64,000 nt of DNA, from NCBI RefSeq assembly GCF_003268815.1, contig NZ_QLSV01000006.1, forward strand, positions 124,001-188,000, in the 5' to 3' direction. The stretch is from Flavobacterium lacus. GTDB taxonomy: Bacteria > Bacteroidota > Bacteroidia > Flavobacteriales > Flavobacteriaceae. The notes under the pieces are model-generated. The model did not search any database. It was not told where the DNA came from and saw nothing but the letters and a program-made list of their open reading frames with translations. Both the position numbers and the translations under genes were made by a program. Within the stretch, counting starts at the first letter, position 1. Every line of letters begins with the position of its first letter. Below, piece by piece: positions 1-7,838 of this stretch.

Positions 1-283
1 AGATCAAGGTGGTTGTTTTGAAACAACGGTCGCAACCACACACGAAAATCCGACTTATATTATTGATGATGTCGTGCATTATTGCGTGGCAAATATGCCG
101 GGAGCGGTGCCATATACATCAACGTTAGCCTTAACGAATGTAACGTTGCCGTATGTTTTAAAAATCGCTAATTTAGGTTGGAAAGTTGCCACCGAGCGTT
201 ATCCTGATTTAGGCAAAGGACTCAATATTGTTCAGGGAGAAATTGTTTATAAAGAATTAGCCGAAACGTTCAATTTTAGTTAA
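1..283 (+). CDS. ald: alanine dehydrogenase, C-terminal part (5' end outside window)
   Basis: The open frame enters from the left edge (first full codon at base 2) and gives the last 93 residues, ending in TAA. The stretch with [16 protein letters not shown], then [11 protein letters not shown] and a C-terminal [16 protein letters not shown], is characteristic of the C-terminal part of NAD-dependent alanine dehydrogenase. That enzyme interconverts L-alanine with pyruvate and ammonia in the cytoplasm. The catalytic N-terminal half and most of the Rossmann domain lie outside the window, so intactness cannot be judged. A hairpin about 25 bases after the stop probably ends its transcript. Confidence 0.9.
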   Translation, partial: DQGGCFETTVATTHENPTYIIDDVVHYCVANMPGAVPYTSTLALTNVTLPYVLKIANLGWKVATERYPDLGKGLNIVQGEIVYKELAETFNFS

Positions 284-307
284 TAGGTTTTATTTGTTTG
301 TTTGTTT

Positions 308-341
308 AAAAATCCCATCGCAGCCAAGGTGATGGGATTTT
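308..341. terminator. bidirectional terminator between ald and the VF530 gene
   Basis: A 9-bp stem, AATCCCATC (311-319) with GATGGGATT (331-339), is flanked by A-rich sequence on the left and T-rich sequence on the right. It lies between two convergent genes, so it could serve both. The T-tract on the plus strand is short. Confidence 0.7.
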
Positions 342-345
342 GTAT

Positions 346-558
346 TTATTTTAAAATCGTTTCACAATATAATTCTTCCACTTTTTTTCTTGCCCAATCG
401 GTTTTTCTTAGAAAAGTTAAACTGGATTTGATGGAAGGATTTTCGGTAAAACATTTAATTTTTATTTTCTGACCTAAAGTTTCAAAACCATAGATAGCAA
501 CTAAATGTTCTACAATGGATTGTAATGTTTTACCGTGAAGCGGGTCGTTATTTTGCAT
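346..558 (-). CDS. VF530 / DUF2132 family small protein
   Basis: This 70-residue protein starts at ATG (558). It carries the nearly full-length family signature: DPLHGKTLQ near the start, YGFETL in the middle, then [20 protein letters not shown] and [10 protein letters not shown]. The family is known from a Vibrio structure as a small alpha-helical protein and is annotated as DNA-binding by homology. Its role in the cell is not established. The length matches the family. It is convergent with ald and has no obvious operon partner. Confidence 0.85.
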   Translation of the reverse strand: MQNNDPLHGKTLQSIVEHLVAIYGFETLGQKIKIKCFTENPSIKSSLTFLRKTDWARKKVEELYCETILK

Positions 559-785
559 GGTGTAAATTTAATAAAAGTTGAAAGGTAAAATTCAATTATT
601 GGCGGGTTTAATTATAACTAATCAAAATTTAAAGGTTTTTTCTTTGTTAATGATTAAAAAGTTTAATTTTCATAATTTCAAAAGAATTAATCTAAAAGCA
701 AAGATTAATCAATTTAATTGAATTTTATGGTCTTAAAATAAGAAAAAATGAGATAAATTTATGAAGTTTTAAATTTTATACTTTT

Positions 786-1487
786 ATGAGTCAAATCACT
801 ACAGTTACCTTTTTTAAGGTTGAAAGTTTTTCAAATAAATGGTGGGCATTTACGCAGATGCAATTAGGATATCGAAAATTAATAAACAATGATGGTTTGC
901 TTTTTTATAAATTACTAGGCTCCGGTGCTAAGAACGGATTTAGTGCTACGCCTAATTTTGGCACCTATGCTCTTTTTTTAGTTTGGGAAAATGAAGATAA
1001 AGCTCAATTTTTTTTTAATCATAATTCTTTTTTTAATGCCTATAAAAAACGAAGCGTTGAGACGTTTACGGTTTATTTAAAATCAGCAGAAGCACACGGT
1101 TATTGGGATGGTGTTCAGCCATTTCAGAAAACGTCAAACTTAGAAATAGACAAACCCATAGTCGTTTTAACTAGAGCAAGAATTCATTTCAATAAACTCT
1201 GGTCTTTTTGGAGTAAAGTTGGCATCGTTAGCCAAAGTTTAGAGGGTTACAAAGGAGTTGTATTATCCATTGGAGTTGGTGAGTGGCCATTAATTCAACA
1301 AGCTACTATAAGTATATGGAAAACACAAGCAGAAATGCTCGACTATGCTTATAAAAACCCTAAGCATAGGGAAGTGGTTGTGCTAACACGAAAATTAAAT
1401 TGGTATAAAGAAGAAATGTTTGCCCGTTTTGTTCCTTACAAATTTGAAGGAATTTGGGATGGAAAAAATGTTGTAAATTTTATATAA
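786..1487 (+). CDS. crtA: spheroidene monooxygenase (CrtA)-like protein
   Basis: This 233-residue protein has the features of the CrtA-like family: TTVTFFKV at the N terminus, MQLGYRKL, GSGAKNGFSATPNFGTYALF (about residues 46-65), a central SAEAHGYWDGVQPF, and a repeat of that pattern (FEGIWDG) at the C terminus. CrtA of purple bacteria adds a 2-keto group to acyclic carotenoids such as spheroidene. The next genes encode other carotenoid end-group enzymes, which supports a carotenoid oxygenase role here. The substrate is not known. The next gene begins 226 bases downstream behind its own promoter candidate, so the two may not be strictly cotranscribed. Confidence 0.75.
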   Translation: MSQITTVTFFKVESFSNKWWAFTQMQLGYRKLINNDGLLFYKLLGSGAKNGFSATPNFGTYALFLVWENEDKAQFFFNHNSFFNAYKKRSVETFTVYLKSAEAHGYWDGVQPFQKTSNLEIDKPIVVLTRARIHFNKLWSFWSKVGIVSQSLEGYKGVVLSIGVGEWPLIQQATISIWKTQAEMLDYAYKNPKHREVVVLTRKLNWYKEEMFARFVPYKFEGIWDGKNVVNFI

Positions 1488-1586
1488 TCAGCTTTTCAAC
1501 ACATTATCCGCTTCAATATGAAGAAGCAATTTTATTTTATATAAACTGATTTTTTCAAAACTATTTTAATGAAATTAAACCTTTAT

Positions 1587-1610
1587 GAAATTCGGATTAT
1601 GAATTTCTTT
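1587..1610 (+). terminator. weak hairpin downstream of the crtA-like gene
   Basis: A 7-bp AT-rich stem, GAAATTC (1587-1593) with GAATTTC (1601-1607), is followed by only three T. It could act as a weak terminator; support is limited. Confidence 0.3.
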
Positions 1611-1684
1611 AAAAAAGGCCACTAGCTGGCAAACTGTTTTTTTAAAATTTATTGTTAAATGAATTAAATCTTCTTTTTGTTTAA

Positions 1685-1692
1685 TATATTTG
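1685..1692 (+). promoter_or_regulatory. Bacteroidetes -7 element upstream of the carotenoid desaturase
   Basis: TATATTTG matches the TAnnTTTG consensus exactly and lies 21 bases before the GTG start at 1714. No convincing TTTG lies at the expected upstream distance, so only the -7 half is supported. Confidence 0.5.
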
Positions 1693-1713
1693 CATATAAA
1701 TTAAACAAAAAAA

Positions 1714-3195
1714 GTGACTAGCCCAACAAATACTAAAAATGCTATTATTATTGGTTCCGGAATTGCCGGAATTGCGAGTGCTATTCGACTACAAATAAAA
1801 GGTTATTCTGTAACTGTACTTGAAAAAAATTCTTATCCTGGCGGGAAATTATCTTCATTTGAACTTGGTGAATACCGTTTTGATGCCGGACCATCGTTGT
1901 TTACTATGCCTCATTTTATTGATGAATTGTTTGAATTAGCAGGTAAAAATCCTCGCGACTATTTTCAGTATATCAAGCATGACAAATCGTGTCATTATTT
2001 TTGGGATGACGGAACTACCCTTGAGGCAGATAGTGATATTAAAAAGTTATCAAAAAAAGTGAGTGAAACTTTTCAAACGAGTGAAGGTATTATTGAAAAA
2101 AAATTAAGTAAAGCGGCTCATATTAATCGAGTAATTGGCGATTTATTTTTAGAACAGAGTTTGCATCAAATTAAGAATTTTTTGAATTTAAAAACGGCAA
2201 AAGCAATTTTAAAAATTGGAAGTCTTGACCTACATAAATCATTACACCAAGCTAATCAGGATGATGTAAAACATCCAAAGTTAGTACAGCTTTTTGATCG
2301 TTATGCTACTTACAATGGTTCTAATCCGTACAAAACTCCCGGTATTATGGGCATCATTCCCCATTATGAGCACAATGTTGGTACATTTTTTCCTGTAAAA
2401 GGCATGAACTCTATCACCACTTCCTTGGTTAAACTAGCGGAAGACTTAGGCGTTGAATTTATATATAATAAACAAGTTGATGAAATACTGCTTGATGCAA
2501 CACAAAAGCGTGTAAAAGGGGTCATGATTAACGGTAAATGTCTTGAAGCAAACGTAATCGTTAGTAATATGGATGTTTATTTTACTTATAAACAATTACT
2601 TCCAAAAATAAAATCGCCTAAAAAAACTTTATCACAAGAGCGTTCAAGCTCGGCTATCATTTTTTATTGGGGAATTAAAAATGAATTCCCTGAGTTAGAT
2701 TTGCACAATATTTTTTTTACCAAAAATTACAAAGAAGAATTTGATGCCATTTTTCAAAAGAAAACCATGTATAATGATCCAACGGTTTACATAAATATTA
2801 CTTCTAAAATTTTAAAGTCAGACGCACCGGATAATTCAGAAAACTGGTTTGTAATGGTTAATGCTCCGGCAAATCAAGAACAAGATTGGGACAATTTAAT
2901 TAGTGAAACGAGGAAAAATATAATTTCAAAAATTAATCATGTTTTAAAAACAAATATTGAAAATCTTATCGCTACCGAAGAAATTCTTGATCCAAGATCA
3001 ATTGAAAGTAAAACATTATCCTACCAAGGTTCGCTTTATGGCACTTCGAGTAATTCAAAATTTGCTGCATTTTTAAGGCATCCTAATTTTAAAAGAAATA
3101 TTGATGGTTTATTTTTTGTTGGTGGTAGTGTGCATCCTGGAGGAGGAATACCGCTGTGTTTACTAAGTGCTAAAATTGCTACATCTCATGCTTGA
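1714..3195 (+). CDS. crtD: FAD-dependent carotenoid desaturase, CrtI/CrtD family (probably 1-hydroxycarotenoid 3,4-desaturase)
   Basis: The 493-residue flavoprotein has an N-terminal dinucleotide-binding motif GSGIAG (residues 14-19), then YPGGK and RFDAGPSLFTMP (55-66). The C-terminal FAD motif GGSVHPGGGIPLCLLSAKIA is typical of the phytoene desaturase superfamily. The start is GTG; no ATG precedes the Rossmann motif. I favour CrtD over CrtI because no phytoene synthase is adjacent, the next gene encodes a CruF-like carotenoid hydratase whose product CrtD would desaturate, and RFDAGPSLFTMP resembles CrtD proteins as I recall them. A CrtI role (phytoene to lycopene) remains possible. It overlaps the next gene by 8 bases, so the two are cotranscribed. 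Confidence 0.7.
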   Translation: MTSPTNTKNAIIIGSGIAGIASAIRLQIKGYSVTVLEKNSYPGGKLSSFELGEYRFDAGPSLFTMPHFIDELFELAGKNPRDYFQYIKHDKSCHYFWDDGTTLEADSDIKKLSKKVSETFQTSEGIIEKKLSKAAHINRVIGDLFLEQSLHQIKNFLNLKTAKAILKIGSLDLHKSLHQANQDDVKHPKLVQLFDRYATYNGSNPYKTPGIMGIIPHYEHNVGTFFPVKGMNSITTSLVKLAEDLGVEFIYNKQVDEILLDATQKRVKGVMINGKCLEANVIVSNMDVYFTYKQLLPKIKSPKKTLSQERSSSAIIFYWGIKNEFPELDLHNIFFTKNYKEEFDAIFQKKTMYNDPTVYINITSKILKSDAPDNSENWFVMVNAPANQEQDWDNLISETRKNIISKINHVLKTNIENLIATEEILDPRSIESKTLSYQGSLYGTSSNSKFAAFLRHPNFKRNIDGLFFVGGSVHPGGGIPLCLLSAKIATSHA

Positions 3196-3838
3196 TATCT
3201 TAAAAAAATATAAATTAAAAATCTCAATCACTTTGTTGATTGCTTTTTATGTTTCGGGATTAATAGGTATTTTAACAAATTCTAGCACTATTGATTTTCT
3301 TTCACTCACCCCGCTGAATCTGATTGTTAATATGGTACTGCTTTTAGCTAATCATCAATTTGGAAAAAGAAATCTGTTGCTTATTTTTTTTAGTATTGGT
3401 TTATTGGGATTTTTTATTGAATTACTAGGTGTTAATACCGGAATTATTTTTGGAGAATATACCTATGGTGAAACATTAGGATGGAAATTTTTTGAAACGC
3501 CTTTAATAATTGGTGTTAATTGGATTATGTTAACCTATGCTGTAGTATATACAATAGGGAATCGAATAATTAATAATGTTGTAAAAGCATTGGTTTGTGC
3601 GGCTATATTAGTAGCGTTGGATTTTTTGATTGAACCTGTTGCTATTGCCTATGATTTTTGGTCGTGGGAGAACGAAGTTATCCCATTAAAAAATTACATC
3701 GCTTGGTTTTGTATATCGTTTGTTTTTTGTTTTGCAATAGCTAAGTATAAAAACGAGTCAAAAAATGATTTAGCTCCTTTTTTATTATTATTTCAATTTA
3801 TATTTTTCGGAATTTTTAACTTTGTATTATGGAAATAG
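3188..3838 (+). CDS. cruF: carotenoid biosynthesis membrane protein, DUF422 / CruF-like (1',2'-hydratase)
   Basis: The preferred start is the ATG at 3188 inside ATGCTTGA, which overlaps the desaturase stop. A longer frame from 3167 adds only seven residues. The 216-residue protein is almost entirely hydrophobic, with six or seven membrane segments. It carries the family landmarks IELLGVNTGIIFGEYTYG and, nearer the C terminus, LDFLIEPVAIAYDFWSWEN. CruF proteins add water across the terminal double bond of gamma-carotene-type ends, giving the 1'-hydroxyl used in myxol and saproxanthin. The overlaps on both sides (desaturase upstream, CrtZ downstream) make it the middle gene of a tight operon. 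Confidence 0.7.
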   Translation: MLDILKKYKLKISITLLIAFYVSGLIGILTNSSTIDFLSLTPLNLIVNMVLLLANHQFGKRNLLLIFFSIGLLGFFIELLGVNTGIIFGEYTYGETLGWKFFETPLIIGVNWIMLTYAVVYTIGNRIINNVVKALVCAAILVALDFLIEPVAIAYDFWSWENEVIPLKNYIAWFCISFVFCFAIAKYKNESKNDLAPFLLLFQFIFFGIFNFVLWK

Positions 3839-4302
3839 TTCTTTACATACTAACTGCAACAGCCACTTTCTTTTTTATGGAATTTATGGCTTGGTTTACT
3901 CATAAATATATCATGCATGGTTTTATGTGGTATTTTCACAAAGATCATCACCAACATGAACCGGGATTTTTTGAAAAAAATGATGTATTCTTCTTGATTT
4001 TTGCTGTGCCAAGTTGGCTCTGTATTATGTTAGGATTGATGAATGGTAATTATTACATTACCTCTATCGGTTTTGGAATTGCTATTTATGGTTTGTCCTA
4101 TTTTTTGATGCATGATGTATTCATACACCAACGTTTTAAATGGTTCAGAAACTCGAATAATTTTTATTTACTTGCACTAAGAAAAGCACACAAAATCCAC
4201 CACAAACATCTTGGAAAGGAAAATGGAGAAGTTTTTGGCATGTTGATTGTTCCTTCAAAATTCTTTAAAGAAGCACGTCGGATTTTGGCAAATAAGAAAT
4301 GA
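3829..4302 (+). CDS. crtZ: beta-carotene hydroxylase (CrtZ), fatty acid hydroxylase superfamily
   Basis: The 157-residue membrane protein has the di-iron histidine clusters of CrtZ: HKYIMH and HKDHHQHEPG near residues 24-45, HDVFIHQRF near 100, and KAHKIHHKH near 125. CrtZ hydroxylates the 3-position of beta-ionone rings, making zeaxanthin or the ring end of myxol. Its ATG lies within the last codons of the CruF-like gene (10-base overlap). With the desaturase and hydratase it predicts a monocyclic hydroxylated carotenoid; the early genes crtB, crtI and crtY must lie elsewhere. A strong terminator follows. Confidence 0.85.
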   Translation: MEIVLYILTATATFFFMEFMAWFTHKYIMHGFMWYFHKDHHQHEPGFFEKNDVFFLIFAVPSWLCIMLGLMNGNYYITSIGFGIAIYGLSYFLMHDVFIHQRFKWFRNSNNFYLLALRKAHKIHHKHLGKENGEVFGMLIVPSKFFKEARRILANKK

Positions 4303-4432
4303 ATTAGCTAAAGTTAGTTACATTTTTTTGTTGCGATGAAATGTAATGGCAAGCAAATCATGAAATTTTATTGATATAGTTTTTAGCTTGTAAAGCCTAA
4401 TTGAAAACAGATATTTTACGTAGTTACTCTAT

Positions 4433-4476
4433 AAAAAAAGGAAGCCATCTCCAACTTGAGACGGCTTCCTTTTTTA
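4433..4476. terminator. strong bidirectional terminator between crtZ and tsf
   Basis: The 12-base arms at 4440-4451 and 4458-4469 (GGAAGCCATCTC / GAGACGGCTTCC, one A-C mismatch) have A7 on the left and T7 on the right. The element can terminate the carotenoid operon rightward and the tsf transcript leftward. Confidence 0.9.
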
Positions 4477-4493
4477 TTTAAATCTATTTTGGA

Positions 4494-5456
4494 TTACCCT
4501 AAAGCAACTCTTTTGAAACCTGTAATTTCAACGTTGAAACCTTTTACATAATCACTCACTTTTTTACTATCATCTTTGATGAAGTTTTGATCTAATAAAG
4601 CTTTTTCTTGATCTAAAGTTGTGTTATCAGAGATAAAACGTTGAATTTTCCCTGGAATAATTTTATCCCAAATTTGTTCTGGTTTGCCTTCCGCTTTTAA
4701 TTCAGCTTTAGCATCTTCTTCAGCTTGTTTGATAACTTCCTCAGTTAATTGAGAGAAAGAAATATATTTAGGAACATTTTTTAAAGTCTTTCCTAAACGT
4801 TTTGCTTCTTCATTTTCTTTTTCGATTATAGCAATACGAGCAGCAAGTTCAGAAGCAACGAAAGCAGGATCAAAATCTTTGTAAGATAATGTATCAGCTC
4901 CCATTGAAGCAACTTGCATAGAGATGTCTTTAGTTAAAACGTCACCATTAGAAATTGGTGCAGAAATTGCGGTTAATGCAGCAATTTTGTTAACGTGAAC
5001 ATACGATCCAACGTAAGCACCTTCTAAAATTTCAAAACCACCGATTTCGATTTTTTCACCGATAACACCAGTTTGCTCGATTAATTTTTCGGCTACAGTA
5101 ATTCCGTTGAAATCTGAAGCTAAAAATTCTTCTTTAGAAGAGAAATTGATAGCTCTCTCAACTAATTGTTTAGCTAAAGTTACAAAAGTTTCATTTTTAC
5201 CTACGAAATCTGTTTCGCAGTTCAAAGTAATGATAGCTCCTTTAGTTTTGTCAGCATTTACAAAAGAAACAGCAGCTCCTTCACTAGACTCACGGTCAGA
5301 GCGGTTAGCAGCAACTTTTTGCCCTTTTTCTCTAAGGTTTTGAATAGCTTTATCGAAATCTCCTTCAGCTTCAACCAAAGCTTTTTTACAGTCCATCATT
5401 CCGGCACCTGTAGTTTGTCTTAATTTATTTACGTCTGCAGCAGTAATTGTTGCCAT
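4494..5456 (-). CDS. tsf: translation elongation factor Ts
   Basis: EF-Ts is the nucleotide exchange factor for EF-Tu. The start chosen is the ATG at 5456, which gives MATITAADVNKLRQTTGAGM followed by MDCKKALVEAEGD, the universal EF-Ts N terminus. An upstream in-frame ATG at 5513 would add 19 residues that do not fit the family. The resulting 320 residues are somewhat longer than the E. coli protein, as usual in Bacteroidetes. The TDFVGKNE motif (about residue 80) is in the conserved core. It lies 145 bases downstream of rpsB on the same strand, the normal rpsB-tsf arrangement. Confidence 0.97.
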   Translation of the reverse strand: MATITAADVNKLRQTTGAGMMDCKKALVEAEGDFDKAIQNLREKGQKVAANRSDRESSEGAAVSFVNADKTKGAIITLNCETDFVGKNETFVTLAKQLVERAINFSSKEEFLASDFNGITVAEKLIEQTGVIGEKIEIGGFEILEGAYVGSYVHVNKIAALTAISAPISNGDVLTKDISMQVASMGADTLSYKDFDPAFVASELAARIAIIEKENEEAKRLGKTLKNVPKYISFSQLTEEVIKQAEEDAKAELKAEGKPEQIWDKIIPGKIQRFISDNTTLDQEKALLDQNFIKDDSKKVSDYVKGFNVEITGFKRVALG

Positions 5457-5496
5457 TTTGTATCTATTTTTAAGTTTTAAATTTTTTTTTAAAAAA

Positions 5497-5593
5497 CAAA
5501 TTCCAATAATCAAATTTCAAATTCCAATTTTATTAAATCATCAATTTTAAAAGAGACAATTTATTGGAACTTGGAATTTTTCCTATTGGAATT
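5497..5593. repeat. AAATTCCAA-type inverted and direct repeats in the rpsB-tsf spacer
   Basis: The spacer holds several short copies of ATTCCAA and its complement TTGGAAT. The two outermost copies (AAATTCCAATA near 5500, TATTGGAATTT near 5583-5593) form an 11-bp inverted repeat, so the transcript could fold across the spacer. Its function is unknown; it might lower read-through from rpsB into tsf. Confidence 0.4.
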
Positions 5594-5601
5594 TATATTA
5601 T

Positions 5602-6438
5602 TTATTCTTCCGAAGTTGTTTTAGCTTCTTCTGCTTCCACTGCTGGAGCTTCTTCCACTGCTGGAGCTTCTTCCACTGCTACTGGAGCAGCTTCTACAGC
5701 TACTACTTCTTCTACGGTATCTTCTGAAACTTCACCATCTTTTTCAGATCCTCTTTCAGAAAGACCTTCAATGATAGCACCGGTTACTAAAGATAAAATT
5801 TTATCGATTGATTTAGAAGCATCATCATTAGCCGGGATAACGTACTCAACTTGACGTGGGTCAGAGTTGGTGTCAACCATAGCAAAAACTGGAATGTTTA
5901 ATTTTTGAGCTTCTTTTACTGCGATGTGTTCCGCTTTGATATCTACTACAAATAATGCAGCAGGTAATCTAGACATATCAGCGATAGAACCTAAGTTCTT
6001 CTCTAGTTTAGCACGAAGACGATCTACTTGAAGTCTTTCTTTTTTAGAAAGTGTATTAAAAGTGCCATCTTTTTTCATTCTATCAATAGAAGCCATTTTT
6101 TTCACGGCTTTACGGATAGTAATGAAGTTAGTAAGCATACCACCTGGCCATCTTTCCGTGATGTACGGCATGTTCGCGGCAGCAGCTTTCTCGGCTACGA
6201 TATCTTTTGCTTGTTTTTTGGTAGCTACGAAAAGTACTTTTCTACCGGATGCTGCAATTTTTTTCAAGGCTTCGTTAGCCTCTTCTATTTTAGCAGCAGT
6301 TTTATATAGGTTAATGATATGAATACCATTACGTTCCATATAAATGTAAGGAGCCATGTTCGGGTCCCATTTACGAGTCATGTGTCCAAAATGAACACCA
6401 GCCTCTAGTAAGTCTTTAACTTCAACTTTGTTTGCCAT
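5602..6438 (-). CDS. rpsB: 30S ribosomal protein S2
   Basis: The 278-residue protein starts MANKVEVKDLLEAGVHFGHM and continues with TRKWDPNMAPYI, the hallmark of S2. It also has KAAKIEEANEAL, ERWPGGMLTNF and the conserved VDTNSDPRQVEYVIPANDDA. S2 sits on the solvent side of the 30S subunit and is assembled late. The C terminus carries about 45 extra residues rich in Val, Ala and Glu with tandem EEAPAV units, an acidic tail common in Flavobacteriaceae S2. It precedes tsf in the standard order. Confidence 0.97.
   Translation of the reverse strand: MANKVEVKDLLEAGVHFGHMTRKWDPNMAPYIYMERNGIHIINLYKTAAKIEEANEALKKIAASGRKVLFVATKKQAKDIVAEKAAAANMPYITERWPGGMLTNFITIRKAVKKMASIDRMKKDGTFNTLSKKERLQVDRLRAKLEKNLGSIADMSRLPAALFVVDIKAEHIAVKEAQKLNIPVFAMVDTNSDPRQVEYVIPANDDASKSIDKILSLVTGAIIEGLSERGSEKDGEVSEDTVEEVVAVEAAPVAVEEAPAVEEAPAVEAEEAKTTSEE
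5642..5677 (-). repeat. 18-bp tandem repeat in the rpsB 3' end
   Basis: Two exact copies of an 18-base unit (5642-5659, 5660-5677) encode the repeated EEAPAV hexapeptide of the S2 tail. Degenerate partial copies lie on both sides. The unit length is a multiple of three, so copy-number changes would keep the frame. Confidence 0.75.
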
Positions 6439-6694
6439 TTTTGTACTAGTTTACGTTCTGTTGATTAGCAATGTGTTTTAAGTTTAAAAGTTTAGGGTTT
6501 AAGTGTTTAAAAGTTTAAGAGGATTCTCCATTGACCTTTTACCTATCACCATTTACCTTTTCTCAACCCATTTAGATGCTAAACTAATTTTCCGATCGCA
6601 TCGGAATAATAACAACAATAACTTTTTTAATAATAATTTTAAATCTTTTACAGTTTTTGCAACTGTTTTTTGAGATACTGAAACAAGTTCAGTA
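6439..6694. other. spacer between rpsI and rpsB with short direct repeats
   Basis: This is AT-rich sequence without a credible gene. GTTTAAAAGTTTA occurs twice exactly (6482-6494 and 6505-6517). No exact Bacteroidetes -7 element was found upstream of rpsB, so its promoter is unresolved and read-through from rplM-rpsI is possible. Confidence 0.45.
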
Positions 6695-7081
6695 TTAACG
6701 TTTAGAGAATTGGAATCTCTTACGAGCTTTCTTCTGTCCAAATTTCTTACGTTCTACCATTCTTGGATCTCTTGTTAGCAATCCTTCTGGTTTCAAGATA
6801 GCTCTGTTTTCAGCTTCTACCTCACACATTGCTCTTGCAAGAGCCATTCTCACAGCTTCTGCTTGCCCTGTTGAACCACCACCATGTACATTTACTTTTA
6901 CGTCAAAGTTGGTTGCATTTTCTGTCATAGACATTGGTTGCATTACTTTGTACTGTAAAGTAGCAGTAGGGAAATAGTTTTCAAATTCTCTTTTGTTTAC
7001 GGTGATTTTTCCTGTTCCTTCTGAAACATAAACACGTGCCACAGCACATTTTCTTCTACCGATTTTGTGAATAACTCCCAT
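6695..7081 (-). CDS. rpsI: 30S ribosomal protein S9
   Basis: The 128-residue protein has the S9 core (IGRRKCAVARVYVSEGTGKI; GGGSTGQAEAVRMALARA) and the basic C-terminal tail KKARKRFQFSKR that reaches toward the P-site tRNA. The final Lys-Arg is the invariant S9 ending. Its ATG shares one base with the rplM stop (TAATG), so the two genes are translationally coupled. The order rplM-rpsI is nearly universal in bacteria. Confidence 0.98.
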   Translation of the reverse strand: MGVIHKIGRRKCAVARVYVSEGTGKITVNKREFENYFPTATLQYKVMQPMSMTENATNFDVKVNVHGGGSTGQAEAVRMALARAMCEVEAENRAILKPEGLLTRDPRMVERKKFGQKKARKRFQFSKR

Positions 7082-7536
7082 TACTTTAGATCGTTTAAGT
7101 TAACGGTTTTTGGCTGTTGAGCTCCATGTTTGTGCTCAATACCAACATTTACATTTAAATTGCGGAATAGTTGAGCACCTAATTTGTTTTTAGGTAACAT
7201 TCCTTTTACAGCCTTTTCTACTAAAGTTGCAGGGTTTTTTTGTTGCAATACTTTAGCCGTTAGGCTTCTTTGTCCACCTGGGTAACCTGTGTGACGGATG
7301 TACGTTTTGTCATCCAACTTGTTACCAGTCAGGTTGATTTTTTCTGCGTTGATAACGATTACGTTATCACCACAATCAACGTGCGGGGTATAATCAGGCT
7401 TGTATTTACCTCTCAATAGCATCGCTACTTTTGAAGCAAAACGACCTAAGTTATGACCCTCAGCATCTACAACAATCCACTGCTTATCTGCGGTAGCTTT
7501 GTTGGCTGAAACTGTCTTGTAGCTTAATGTGTTCAC
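7081..7536 (-). CDS. rplM: 50S ribosomal protein L13
   Basis: The 151-residue protein contains the L13 signature elements WIVVDAEGHNLGRFAS, GKYKPDYTPHVDCGD and, further on, GNKLDDKTYIRHTGYPGG. L13 is an early-assembling 50S protein. It is the first gene of the rplM-rpsI operon, with a clear promoter 50-75 bases upstream and a short GC hairpin in the leader. The start ATG at 7536 is followed by an N terminus (MNTLSYKTVSANK) normal for Flavobacteriia. Confidence 0.98.
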   Translation of the reverse strand: MNTLSYKTVSANKATADKQWIVVDAEGHNLGRFASKVAMLLRGKYKPDYTPHVDCGDNVIVINAEKINLTGNKLDDKTYIRHTGYPGGQRSLTAKVLQQKNPATLVEKAVKGMLPKNKLGAQLFRNLNVNVGIEHKHGAQQPKTVNLNDLK

Positions 7537-7564
7537 AATAATTTATTTTAATTAAACATTCCAT

Positions 7565-7578
7565 CCCCAATAAAGGGG
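7565..7578 (-). promoter_or_regulatory. GC hairpin in the rplM leader
   Basis: CCCC (7565-7568) and GGGG (7575-7578) enclose a 6-base AT loop, right at the predicted 5' end of the rplM mRNA. It stands out in an otherwise AT-only spacer and could be a ribosomal-protein leader element. The stem is short and the role is inferred. Confidence 0.35.
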
Positions 7579-7581
7579 TTG

Positions 7582-7612
7582 CAAAAGTACAATTAATTAT
7601 TATAAAAGCAAA
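7582..7612 (-). promoter_or_regulatory. promoter of rplM-rpsI
   Basis: On the minus strand, TTTG (7612-7609) is followed after exactly 19 bases by TACTTTTG (7589-7582). Both boxes match the Bacteroidetes -33/-7 consensus perfectly. It lies 46 bases upstream of the rplM start codon. Confidence 0.8.
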
Positions 7613-7838
7613 TAGCAATTTGAGATTATTTTTAATGACTTATTTTTAAGACAATAATTTTGCTAATACTACTGATTTTAAAGGTGTAAGTAATGCATTT
7701 ATTTCGTCTTAATTTAGTTCATTTTAGTCTCATTTATTTGAAATTTTGATACAATTATCAATTTTCATCAGTAGATAAACGTCAAACACTATAAATCTAT
7801 TTATAATTTTACTATTTTTACGTCTAAATTCGAAAGGT

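Larger units (their letters stand above)
7537..7838. other. 302-base intergenic region between divergent rplM and lacI-type gene
   Basis: The left 80 bases hold the rplM promoter and leader hairpin. The remaining sequence, roughly 7613-7838, is AT-rich, and I see no gene, RNA or exact -7 element in it. The promoter of the LacI-type regulator must lie here but could not be assigned. Confidence 0.6.

Noticed and set aside
5457..5513. Longer tsf start
   Set aside because: The extra 19 residues are spacer-like and the standard EF-Ts N terminus begins at 5456.
6553..6741. 62-codon minus-strand frame overlapping the rpsI 3' end
   Set aside because: It overlaps S9 in another frame and has low-complexity Lys/Leu content typical of AT-rich spacer translation.
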